In this document: piece by piece, positions 1-9,063 of the stretch | Layout: the number at the start of each line of letters is the position of its first letter | How positions within the stretch are numbered: position 1 is the first letter of the stretch | Assembly: GCF_000004195.4 (NCBI RefSeq) | Contig: NC_030679.2 | Coordinates: 35,949,712 to 36,013,711 of the forward strand | DNA length: 64,000 nt | Reading direction: 5' to 3' | Source: Xenopus tropicalis | Lineage: Eukaryota > Chordata > Amphibia > Anura > Pipidae | Made by a program: the position numbers and the translations under genes | Notes under the pieces: model-generated | The model's input: the letters and a program-made list of their open reading frames with translations, nothing else | Told to the model about the DNA's origin: nothing | Database searches by the model: none

Positions 1-379
1 TCCATACTGTGGTTCACATGAAACATAACCTCCCCCTTTTCTATTTCCCCTGTCCCTTAAAAACATAGTATAGTCTCCAATATTTACTGCCCAGGCAGCA
101 GATTCATTTAGCCATGTCGCAGCAATACCATTGACATCCTATCACTTATCCCATGCCATTAACCCCAGCTCTCCTTTGTTTCCCATCAAGATTCTTGTCT
201 CGGTCAGCAAACATTTTTCACTGCTTTACTCCAGTTTCTATACAGTATTTGTATATTGATTACATGTGCCAATCAGTCCTAGGCTTTGAGTTCTGCTCCT
301 CTTTATAATCCAGGCTAATGCAATATATCTCTTTCCCTATACTAAATCCTATTTATTTCCAGATTCTTAATTAATTTCC
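1..379. other. No gene recognised
   Basis: AT-rich unique-looking sequence. No splice-bounded coding signal, RNA gene or repeat family was recognised. Confidence 0.5.
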
Positions 380-620
380 TTAAAGGGGTAGATCACCATT
401 AAATTAACCTTTAGTTTAATGTAGTTTAATTCTGAGACAATTTGCAGTTCTTTTGCAGCCTTCGTCTTTTTATCGTGTTTCATTTTGCATAGCTTTTTGT
501 TCAGCAGCTCTCCAGTTTGGTTTTTCAGCAGTTGCTAAAGTCTTACCCTAGCAACCAGGCAGTAGTTTGAACAAGAGCTGGGAATATGAATAAGAGAGGG
601 CCTGCATAGAAAGATAAGAA

Positions 621-1208
621 CAGGTATAGGACCCATTATCCAGAATGCTTGGGACCAAGGCAATTCCGGATAAGGGGTCATTCCGTAATTTGGATCTCCA
701 TACCTTAATTCAGGGGTGGGCAAACTTTTGGGCTCACGGGCCACATTTACTTACCCCGGGCCGGACCGGACCAGGGCGGGCAGGGCCAGGCCAGCGTTAC
801 GCCCCCTTAGTCTGTTTAATTCCGGCCCGCCAATGACACCAAGTCTCGCGTGATGAGACTTGGCGTCGTCGGCAGGCCGGATTAAAAAGGCCAAGGGGCC
901 GGATGTGGCCCGCGGGCCGTAGTTTGCCCACCCCTGCCTTAATTCCACTAAAAAATCAATAAAACATGAATACTTAATATTATTATATTCTATTATTAAA
1001 ACTTAATAGGATGGTTTTGCATCCAAAAAGGCTTAATTATATCTTAGGTGGAATCAATTACAAGGTACTGTTTTGTTATTACAGAGGAGAAGGAAATCCG
1101 TTTTAAAATTCGGAACCATTTGATTAAAATGGAGTCTATGGGAGATGGGCTTTCCGTTATTCGGAGCTTTCTGGATAACGGGTTTCCAGATAACAGATCC
1201 CATACCTG
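621..1208. mobile_element. CAGGTATGGGA-family MITE, interrupted
   Basis: The ends are CAGGTATAGGACCCATTATCC (near 621) and its imperfect inverted copy ending CAGATCCCATACCTG (1208). Internal landmarks shared with other copies are TTTCCGTTATTCGGA-like and GGAGTCTATGGGAGATGGGC sequences. It lies inside an older MITE and itself carries the hAT element at 711-936. Other copies of this family in the window are at 7489-7580, 13024-13220, 16670-16810, 27309-27632, 28042-28498, 46336-46665, 53588-53720 and 62669-63008. Confidence 0.85.
711..936. mobile_element. 226-bp GC-rich hAT-type nonautonomous element with perfect 8-bp TSD
   Basis: Terminal inverted repeats CAGGGGTGGGCAAAC and GTTTGCCCACCCCTG bound the element. 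The 8-bp target duplication CCTTAATT is identical on both sides (703-710 and 937-944). TIRs starting CAGNGGTG and 8-bp duplications are the hallmark of hAT transposons. An inner palindrome surrounds TCTCGCG near 841-850 (arms around CCAAGTCT/AGACTTGG). There is no transposase coding capacity. Confidence 0.9.
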
Positions 1209-1262
1209 CAATAAAAAATATAATTTTAGCCTCACCCAGCAATATATTTTTGGCTGGCCAAA

Positions 1263-2714
1263 TTACAGCACTAGCTTAAACATGGGAGGAAATACAATAT
1301 TTTGGCCAATATTTTCAAAAGTCTTCAGACTTGTATAACTATTATTTATGGTAAGTTTTGCTAGTTTAGGGCAATTTATGCCGTAGACTTTCCCAGTACT
1401 TGGAATATTTGGCTTGAGAACCTAACCACACAAGTTCTACTCTCATCAGTGGTGGGTCAACTTTGAGGGATGCCCTAGGCACAGCTGTCCTGGATTGTGA
1501 GGCCGTGCCCTGTGCCAGGGGCAAATGATGAGTGGGGGGGGGGAGTAATTATCCCCTGCTTTTCCTGTTACTCACTGTAGTGTTTCAAATTTGAACTCTA
1601 ATCTGTGTAAAACTTTTCACATGCAGTATGGTGAGGTGGCATGGTAGTTAGCTGTGTAAGATACAGTATGGTTAAACAGGACAGGTCTAACACCTCCTGT
1701 AATTGTATGTTACATCACTAGGAATATGAACTGTCTAAGGGCTATGTCACATAGCACCTATACAACTGTACCCCATGGGTACAGCAACTGGTATAAATAA
1801 TATCTGCCTGTCAATATCAACCAAAAAAACTGGGTTTTAGCAGATTATGATGTTACAGTGCCATTACATTGCCTCCCCATATTCCTTCATAATCTCTTCC
1901 CTTGCAATGAAAGCAAATCCCAATATGTTTTTCTTGTTTCTCAAAATAGATTTTCCCAGTTGTATATCCTCGCTATAATGTGACCATAAACCTACTTTTT
2001 TAGATCCTGGATTATACCCTGCTGTGTATATTAATAAAGAAATGTCCAGTTCTACAGATCATAGGCCTCTAGCAGTGATAACCGTCTTGTGATGCGCTCG
2101 CTGATCTCTCAGCATAAAATACTGAGGGCGCATTGATCATCATTAACAGTGGGAAGAGAAGATGAGATACAGGCAAAGTGCAAGGAAAACCAAAATATTC
2201 AGGATCAGCATCAAAATGAAACTAGAATTGATTTTATATATACTCCGCTGTGCAGCAAAGGTATCAAGGCTGGATATTTTTAAAGCTTAGTATTTAGCTA
2301 TATGTTCAGTATAGATGTTTTTTCTTATGCCAAATGGAGAGTTAAAACGATATTGATTCCCAATTCCACTGCGAATGAATACCGGTAACATGCGATGGTG
2401 ATTGATCTCCGGCTCACTAAATAGGGCTTCACTTTTAAGGGAAATACTGTGGGCGGCTAAAAGTAAGCAGATTCCAGATGAAGGATATCATTATCGACAG
2501 TGAGTATAAATAGACTGCAGTGTTTATTAAGTAAAACCCTTCCCAGATCCTTTTTATAACAGCTTAGCACTCCTGCTGCTGCTGCAGAATAAAGGGATTT
2601 GTAGCAGTTGAAGGGTTGCAGATGGATGGTGGGGCTCAATTAGTAGTACCACAGGTCTGAGGTTGGTGGCGCCACATGTGCTTGGATTAAAAATCTGGAA
2701 CAAGGTACAGATCA
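1263..2714. other. Intergenic, no gene recognised
   Basis: AT-rich sequence with a G-run at 1534-1543 and a CTG run (CTGCTGCTGCTGC, 2574-2586). No exon with splice sites or RNA gene could be identified. Confidence 0.4.
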
Positions 2715-3009
2715 CAGCCAGGTTTGGACTGGGGGGTGCAGAGCCCAAGGGGCTGCCATCACAGGGGCCCCCGCACCCCCAAATGTGCCCCCGCCGCATC
2801 CACCGCACCCCCCACAGGGGTACCTGCCCGACCCAATTCCCTGAGCATGCGTAAGTTAAACTTATTTCAGCAATGGATTGAGACCAGCAGCCCTGGGGAC
2901 CGCCAGCAGGGATTGGGTCTAGGCAAAAATCTTTGGTCACGCCCACTTTGTGGCCACGCCCCAATTGCCACACCCCATTTTTAAAATAGTTAAAATAGTG
3001 CCCACGATG
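2715..3009. repeat. GC-rich lead-in to the tandem array
   Basis: C/G-rich sequence with repeated GCACCCCC and GCCCCCG words abuts the tandem array without a clear boundary. It may be the left part of one compound repeat unit ending near 4605. No coding frame could be assigned. Confidence 0.4.
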
Positions 3010-4250
3010 GCCCAATAGACAGCACCCCATAGAAAGTACCCTCCATACACAATGCCCCCATAGAAAGTGCCCCCATACACAGTAGCCCTCCTTACACAGT
3101 GCCCCCCATACACAGTGCCCCCATACACAGTAGCCCTCCTTACACAGTGCCCCCCCATACAGTGCCCCCAATACACAGTAGCCCTCCTTACACAGTGTCC
3201 CCCATACAGTGCCCCCAATACACAGTGCCCCCTATACACAGTGGCCCCCCATAGACAGTGCCCCCCCATACACAGTGCCCCCATACACAGTAGCCCTCCT
3301 TACACAGTGCCCCCCCATACACAGTAGCCCTTCATACACAGTGCCCCCCATACACAGTGCCCCCATACACAGTAGCCCTCCTTACACAGTGCCCCCAATA
3401 CACAGTAGCCCTCCTTACACAGTGTCCCCCATACAGTGCCCCCCATACACAGTGCCCCCTATACACAGTGGCCCCCATACACAGTGCCCCCCCATACACA
3501 GTGCCCCCATACACAGTAGCCCTCCTTACACAGTGCCCCCCCATACACAGTAGCCCTTCATACACAGTGCCCCCCATACACAGTGCCCCCCATACATAGT
3601 GCTCCCCCATACACAGTGCCCCCCCATACACAGTAGCCCTCCTTACACAGTGTCCCCCCATACACAGTGCCCCCCATACACAGTAGCCCTCCTTACACAG
3701 AGCCCCCCATACACAGAGCCCCCCCATACACAGTTCCCCCATACACAGTGCCCCCCATACACAGTGCCCCCCATACACAGTAGCCCTCCTTACACAGTGC
3801 CCCCCATACAGTGCCCCCAATACACAGTAGCCCTCCTTACACAGTGTCCCCCCATACAGTGCCCCCCATACACAGTGCCCCCCCCATACACAGTGCCCCC
3901 ATACACAGTAGCCCTCCTTACACAGTGCCCCCCCATACACAGTAGCCCTTCATACACAGTGCCCCCCATACACAGTGCCCCCCCATACACAGGGCCCCCA
4001 TACACAGTAGCCCTCCTTACACAGTGTACCCCCATACACAGTAGCCCCCCATACACAGTGCCCCCCATACACAGTAGCCCTCCTTACACAGAGCCCCCCC
4101 ATACACAGAGCCCCCCATACACAGTGCCCCCCCCATACACAGTGCCTCCATACACAGTGCCCCCACACAGTGCCCCCATACAGTGCCCCCCATACACAGT
4201 ACCCCCCAATTGCCCCCATAGTGAGTACCTCATACATAGCGGCCCCCATT
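3010..4250. repeat. C-rich minisatellite array of about 1.2 kb (about 15/16-bp unit)
   Basis: The array repeats CCCCCATACACAGTG-like units of 15-16 bp, interspersed with CATACACAGTAGCCCTCC-TTACACAGTG variants in a looser higher-order pattern. Unit length varies through C-run slippage (CCC to CCCCCCC). The strand bias is extreme: C on plus, G on minus. All frames are nearly free of stops, so the array generates long spurious low-complexity reading frames on both strands (for example GGHCVW-type peptides on minus). It is not evidence of a protein. Confidence 0.93.
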
Positions 4251-4264
4251 GCGGCCCCCATAGA

Positions 4265-4434
4265 CTTCTTGGGCTCCTGCTCCTTACTCGACTCCTCATA
4301 AGGCGGCGACAGGTCCTTTTATAAGGTTGCGCCCGTGTGTACGTGTGACGTCACACGTGCGCACGGGCGCAACCTTATAAAAGGACCTGTCGCCGCCGTA
4401 CGAAGAGCCGAATAAGGAGCGGGAGCCCAAGAAG
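4265..4434. repeat. 170-bp near-perfect palindrome centred on TGACGTCA
   Basis: The symmetry axis lies between 4349 and 4350. Arms of 85 bp pair with no spacer; matching blocks include GGCGACAGGTCCTTTTATAA with its complement, and CTTCTTGGGCTCCTG with its partner at 4420-4434. The centre is the CRE word TGACGTCA (4346-4353), flanked by CACGT boxes. TATAAAA-type words occur symmetrically, pointing outward, at about 4318-4323 (minus) and 4376-4382 (plus). The CpG content is high for this window. It could be a MITE core or a self-folding end of the adjacent array; a divergent promoter is only a possibility. Confidence 0.88.
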
Positions 4435-4463
4435 AAGGAGCCGGAGCGATCCGCTGTAGCCAC

Positions 4464-4552
4464 CGCGTCCCGCTGGCCTGGATAGTTTAATGAATGTTAT
4501 GCATTTCCGTAATGCAGGACATTCATTGAACAATCCGGGACAGCGGGACGCG
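4464..4552. repeat. 89-bp imperfect hairpin
   Basis: The left arm starts CGCGTCCCGCTGG at 4464 and the right arm ends CAGCGGGACGCG at 4552, with the axis at about 4508 near TATGCATTTCCG. Inner arms GTTTAATGAATG and CATTCATTGAAC also pair. It is followed by further GGGAC/GTCCC motifs to 4605. Together with the palindrome at 4265-4434 it forms a two-hairpin block. Confidence 0.8.
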
Positions 4553-4605
4553 CTGTAAAAACCGGGACTGTTCCGCGAAAAGCGGGACAGTTGGGGGGTA
4601 TGCAA

Positions 4606-7488
4606 AAAGGATGGGGGTTGTGGGAGCACCCCAAATAAAATACTGTATATAAGTACAATGGAAGTGCAATTGATCTTAGCAAATTAGCATTCATTCCCAG
4701 AGACTTGCCCTTCTTGCTAGTTTTGAGGAAAGCACAAGTTAGGGAGCGTTCTGCAGATGCATAGCCCCTGAATACTGAAACTAAATTTGGCAGGCCTTGA
4801 GGTTTGCCGGATTTTGCTGGTACTAGAGCCACTGCCACAGCTATTGACATCCTGATGGCTACCACCCAATGGACAAACCCAAGCTCATAAGAAGTGAGAA
4901 GATGTAAGCACGTCAGATATACAAGGCTTACAATAGGCTTAGAATAGCAGTTCAGGCTTTTGGTGGTATCTAAAGACACATTTTTACAGTGAACCAGAAA
5001 CGGCCAGTTTCTCATACAGTACTTGCCATGTATGAATGCCATCTGGCGCTACAACTTCTGCCTCCAACATAGGTTCCCAGGATTAATCTAGGCCTACTTG
5101 CCGTTTCCCTACTTGCCAACATATTCAGCAAGGTCATTAACCCACTAGGCTCCTCTTCTGGGCCATGACTACCTTTTATAACCAAGCTATATCAGGTCTA
5201 CTATCCTGCTAAGCAGATTTACTTGCCCATCACTGGGCCTGCCAAGGAATGCTCCTTGCCTCTGGGCACCTGGTTTCTCCAACCATTATTTCCCTACAAC
5301 ATTATCCTACATTTTTAAGCTTTCTTTAATAGGGTTCAGATCTTATAACCTCCCCATGTAATGCAACGTTCCGGGAATCATAACCAAGGCCTTACCTTAG
5401 GGGCTGCTGCAGTTCTGTGCCCAAACTGTGCCTCCCTGTGTCCGTCTGGGTTTTCTCCCACACTCCAAAATCATATAAAGTGCCATAAAGCTTATAGTGC
5501 CAGAAGGGTATTGTCCTTAGAGTTGGCAGCTTTTTTGCAATTTAATACTGGAGTAAGAGGTCACACAGAGCAGGAAAATGGGCAGAATGGGAGGAGAAAT
5601 GGGTGAGGCATAGATAGCCCTTATAAGGGGGTATCCAGCAGCAAAAAGGGTCAGGGAAGGGCTCTCCCTTACAAATTTACCAGCAATTACATTGACGGGG
5701 AAATACTGGCCAGGTGGAACCTTAATTGTCCTCGGCGGAGAAACATCATTCCTGCTTCTCTCTGCATTTGGCATGACCTCTTCCAAGGAAACCATTCAGT
5801 TTTATATGGGTTTTTTTTGTAACGTGATTTTTATTGAGTTTTATAAAGAAAGAAAGTAAGGGGAATAAAAATAAAAGGGGATTCATACAAGTTAAATGTT
5901 TAAAGCGTACAAAGCACATAAGACACATGCAATATTTTGGTGGTGGTTATTCTGTATGGCTTAGTATATTTGTTTAAGTTGTGGATAGTGGTCATCGGAG
6001 CTTGTTCGTTGCCTCAGGAGTAGGTAACATATCCCCTTAGTTCCCACATGGACCAAATGTGCAGATAGTTGGTTGTCTTGTTTTGCATAAAAGATATTCT
6101 CGTTAACTCTCTTTGTAATTTCAGCAATCGTTGGAGTTTTACATCTTCTTAACTGCAGGGCAGGGGGTTGGGAGAGCCAACATTCAACCAAATTTAATGA
6201 AAAGGGACGCATATGTTGCATGCAATAACTAACAGCCTCACATCGCAATCACAACCACAACACAGAAAGAAATCATATTGTGTGTGTGGAGAAGAATTTA
6301 GAAAATCACATAAAAATTGGACAGCTACAAATCATTTGTTGTTTATAGAGAACAAGAACATTGAGTGCCAGCCATATCGTAATAAACACACACACTAGAC
6401 GTCTCTGCACAGTACATTATGATGATTTGTTTTGTATTTTCAGTTCATGCTAACTGCGATGTTTGTCTGCTGAAAAGTGCTTTGTGCGCTCTTCTACGTA
6501 ATACTTCTATTGTACCCTTCACTTATGATAGATGTTAATTATTATAAATATGTTTATTTTGTAGTCATTCACTTCAAAGAGAAAGGCACGTCACTTGTCA
6601 TTATCGGACTGGGCTGCCAAGGTCTTAAAATATCATGTGATGGCTGCATATTACAGCAGGCATTCAGGTTATTATAGATACAAAGATTATCATGTTTATC
6701 TATTCAGCTTTGTAAAATGGTTATTGGCTTTTCAACGTGGCCGTTATCATTATAGAACAATCTTTAAGCACCAGTGGACAGTTTTATCCAGAAGTAGTTC
6801 ACGGGCAGCAAAAAAAATGGATTATGCCCTGTTTGATCAATTCTTAGGGCAAAAAATTATAATGGTTTACACTGTGGGAGATGGAAGAAAGTATAATATT
6901 TAATGTCATTGATTTATGTGACATGGGCTCTGGTTAGAAAGGCTGAGCCAAACACAAGTTGTGCCTTTCTTAACAAGGTTCACAAATGTCAGTATTTCCT
7001 GGACTCTTAGCAACCAACTCCACTGTAGATGAGGCTTATTGAATGTTTTTACAGTATTGGGATGCTGCCCTCTTGTGGTGATAAAGTAGCATTAAAAGAT
7101 TCATTTATAGATTGATGTACAATAGAAGCACTGAGTAATAAGGTTCTCAAAGGCTCTTTAGGCTGGTGCATATGGTTAGCACTGCTCTAGAGTTCCTTAA
7201 AATAGGAAGAAGAAATATAATATTATAGTTCAGGATGTGTAAACAATAGAAAACAATAGGGGTTTGAGAGGAAAGGAGCAAAGACTATTTACATTGGGCA
7301 GAGCCATTAGATGCACAACAAGACTTATTTTGTGGATTTGGCCTATGCACCCTAATACACCCTGGTAACTCCACAGGAGCAAGATCATCTTTCTGTCTAC
7401 AAAAAGTATTCCTACAAAACATCTGCATTGTCGGATTTTTGGAAAGAAAAAAACATATAAAGTATGATATTACTATAAGGTACTAAGA
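4606..7488. other. Intergenic, only repeat fragments recognised
   Basis: Contains a fragment near 5450-5510 with the words TTTTCTCCCACACTCCAAAA, resembling a SINE-like repeat whose inverse is near 15270. A TTTTTATTGAGTTTTATAAAG-like stretch at about 5830 may be a retroelement end. An open frame at 6595-6903 gives no recognisable protein. No gene could be supported. Confidence 0.4.
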
Positions 7489-7580
7489 GGTACCAAGGGG
7501 ATCTTTCCCTAAATTGGATCACCATACCACAAGTTTACTAAAAAATCATTTAAATAAATTGAATTGTTGGTATTGTTTTG
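7489..7580. repeat. Fragment of CAGGTATGGGA-family MITE
   Basis: The words CTTTCCCTAAATTGGATC, TACTAAAAAATCATTTAAAT and TTGTTTTGCCACCAATA match internal parts of the better copies at 27309 and 62669. Both ends are missing. Confidence 0.6.
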
Positions 7581-7914
7581 CCACCAATACAGAGCTATCA
7601 ACTCACCTAAAAGTTTTGGGAGTCACAAGATTTGAAATGCATCTGAAGTGCCTGATACCATAGAGGTGTGCCAAAAGCTTCAGATCAAGGCTTAAGGCCA
7701 GGTTGGCTAACTTATCTACCCAGAAGAAAATAGTAGATTGTTGTTTTTAGAATATGGCAGTATGTCCAAGTATTCCCTGGACACCCATCTTATTAATATG
7801 GGTGACTGCACTTTACTACATAACCCCATCAGGCTATACATTTTCCTTACCTGCTGCAAGAGTATTGTAAAGAGAGGTTAAGAGTAGGATAGAAATGTTG
7901 TACATTATGTTTTG

Positions 7915-8235
7915 GTGTTCTATACCAGCCCTTTAGCAGGGAAGATCTGTGCCTCCAAATCTTCTAATCTTCTTTTTTGCTGATTCATAGGACTTGTTCT
8001 GTGCCACTATTAGTTACCTGACCTTGGGGACTATCTTACAATTTTCAGATTAGTATTGTAGAATCAGGTTTGTTACAGACAAACCTCATTTTTGATGATT
8101 TGCAACAACCGCTAAGCTTACCTTCTCAACAGCCGCCCAGTGCCACTGGCACACAAAAGATGGCCTAATAATAGCTTTTGTTGATAACTTTAAAGGCCTG
8201 GATCATTACTGTTATAGGACTCATACAAAGTTCAG
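7915..8235. repeat. Dispersed Xenopus repeat, copy 1
   Basis: Shares an ordered set of words with 24140-24530 and 37135-37400: CTGTGCC...AGTTACCTGA, ACAGACAAACCTCATTTT, GATAATTTGCA-like, AAGCTTACCTTCTCAACAG, AAGATGG and AAGGCCTGGATCATTACTG. Three diverged copies in 64 kb show an abundant interspersed family; its class is not known to me. Confidence 0.75.
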
Positions 8236-8426
8236 TAGGTAAAATACACCATTTCTAGCCATATTCATTTCTAGGGCTAATTTCTGGTTTAACATTAGCC
8301 CTGGATTCCAGAGAATTCCAGCAGGTGTGGGAAATGGTTTGAGAAAATAAGACATTAATGCTAACATAGCCAGTGCATAAATATGCACTGGGCAGTAACC
8401 CATAGCAAGCTATCAGCAATTACCTA

Positions 8427-8442
8427 CAGTGGCTTGCAAAAG
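8427..8442 (+). repeat. 16-bp solo copy of the Tc1 terminus
   Basis: CAGTGGCTTGCAAAAG, preceded by TA, is identical to the outer end of the Tc1 element that starts at 9064. It lies 11 bp outside the left arm of the large palindrome and is followed by a short direct duplication of AAGAGGAAGTGG. Confidence 0.7.
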
Positions 8443-8453
8443 AGGAAGTGGAT

Positions 8454-9063
8454 ACCAAGAGGAAGTGGAGTGATCTGCCTAGAGTTTATATTATTAGGTA
8501 CACCAGTGGTCCCCAACCAGTGGTTCGTGAGCAACATGCTGCTCCCCAACCCCTTGGATGTTGCTCCCAGTGACCTCAAAGCTTATTTTTGAATTTCTGG
8601 TTAGGAGGCAAGTTTTGATTGCATAAAAACCCAGTGTAATGCTAAACAGAGCCTCCTGCAGGCTGCCAGTCCACATAGGGGCTATTATATATAGCTCTTA
8701 TTCCTACCCCCAGGAACCTTTTCATGCTGGTGTTGTTCCCCAACACAATTTTTCCGTTTAAATGTGGCTCACAGGTATAAAAGGTTGGGGATCCCTGAGT
8801 TAAACCAATGTCAGGGGGTCCTACTGAAGTTCATTAGTTTTGGACCATTACAAGGTTCCTAAATAAAAATTGTTTGATAACAGATACTGTTCATTTCTAT
8901 TCAACCTTCTACAATGGCATTTTACTACAACTACTAATAGTATATTCCCAAATGCTGTGTAGGCAGAGAGGAGTTTATTTCCTAATAATGGGCAAATCTG
9001 CTCCAGTGCAATAACACACGATACCCTAACAACTATTTGCTTTCACTGCAGCTAGCTTATATA
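8454..9063. repeat. Left arm of 610-bp inverted duplication
   Basis: This stretch is repeated almost base for base in inverse orientation at 10601-11212. For example, both arms encode the same 60-codon frame beginning MWTGSLQEALFSITLG. Few mismatches are visible, so the duplication is young or kept by gene conversion. It contains an hAT-like repeat (8504-8797) and ends AGCTAGCTTATATA at the Tc1 insertion point. Confidence 0.92.
8504..8797. mobile_element. hAT-like MITE with CAGTGGTCCCCAACC ends, left-arm copy
   Basis: TIRs are CAGTGGTCCCCAACC and GGTTGGGGATCCCTG. A diverged single copy at 43734-44037 has the same ends and internal words (CTGGGAGCAACATC, GAGCAGCATGTTGCTC), showing that this is an independent interspersed family and not unique to the palindrome. 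Confidence 0.8.

Larger units (their letters stand above)
380..1262. repeat. Old Xenopus MITE copy split by a later MITE insertion
   Basis: The copy starts TTAAAGGGGTAGATCACC and runs to about 620 (AATATGAATAAGAGAGG, CCTGCATAGAAAGATAAG). After the inserted MITE it resumes at 1209 with AATAAAAAATATAATTTT and TAGCCTCACCCAGCAAT. The same family, with ends of the type TTAAAGGGGT/ACCCCTTTAA, recurs at 56845-57098 and around 11455-12095. The TTAA-containing end fits a Kolobok/T2-like or piggyBac-like DNA transposon, but the superfamily is inferred. Confidence 0.7.

Noticed and set aside
3010..4250. CRISPR-like array
   Set aside because: Units are contiguous and variants of one 15/16-mer, with no constant repeat and unique spacers; the genome is vertebrate.
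2554..4324. Long overlapping reading frames on both strands, 100-240 codons, with GGHCVW- or PPYTVPPIHS-like peptides
   Set aside because: They lie in a tandem array free of stops in nearly all frames. Unit length (15/16 bp) changes frame constantly, and both strands are equally open, so they are composition artefacts.
6595..6903. 102-codon frame starting MSLSDWAAKVLKYHVMAAYY
   Set aside because: No family resemblance, no splice context and no conserved motif seen; it is compatible with chance in AT-rich DNA, although an old transposon remnant is possible.
8494..8676. 60-codon frame found identically at 10990-11172
   Set aside because: The identity comes from the inverted duplication of a noncoding hAT-like MITE, not from protein conservation.
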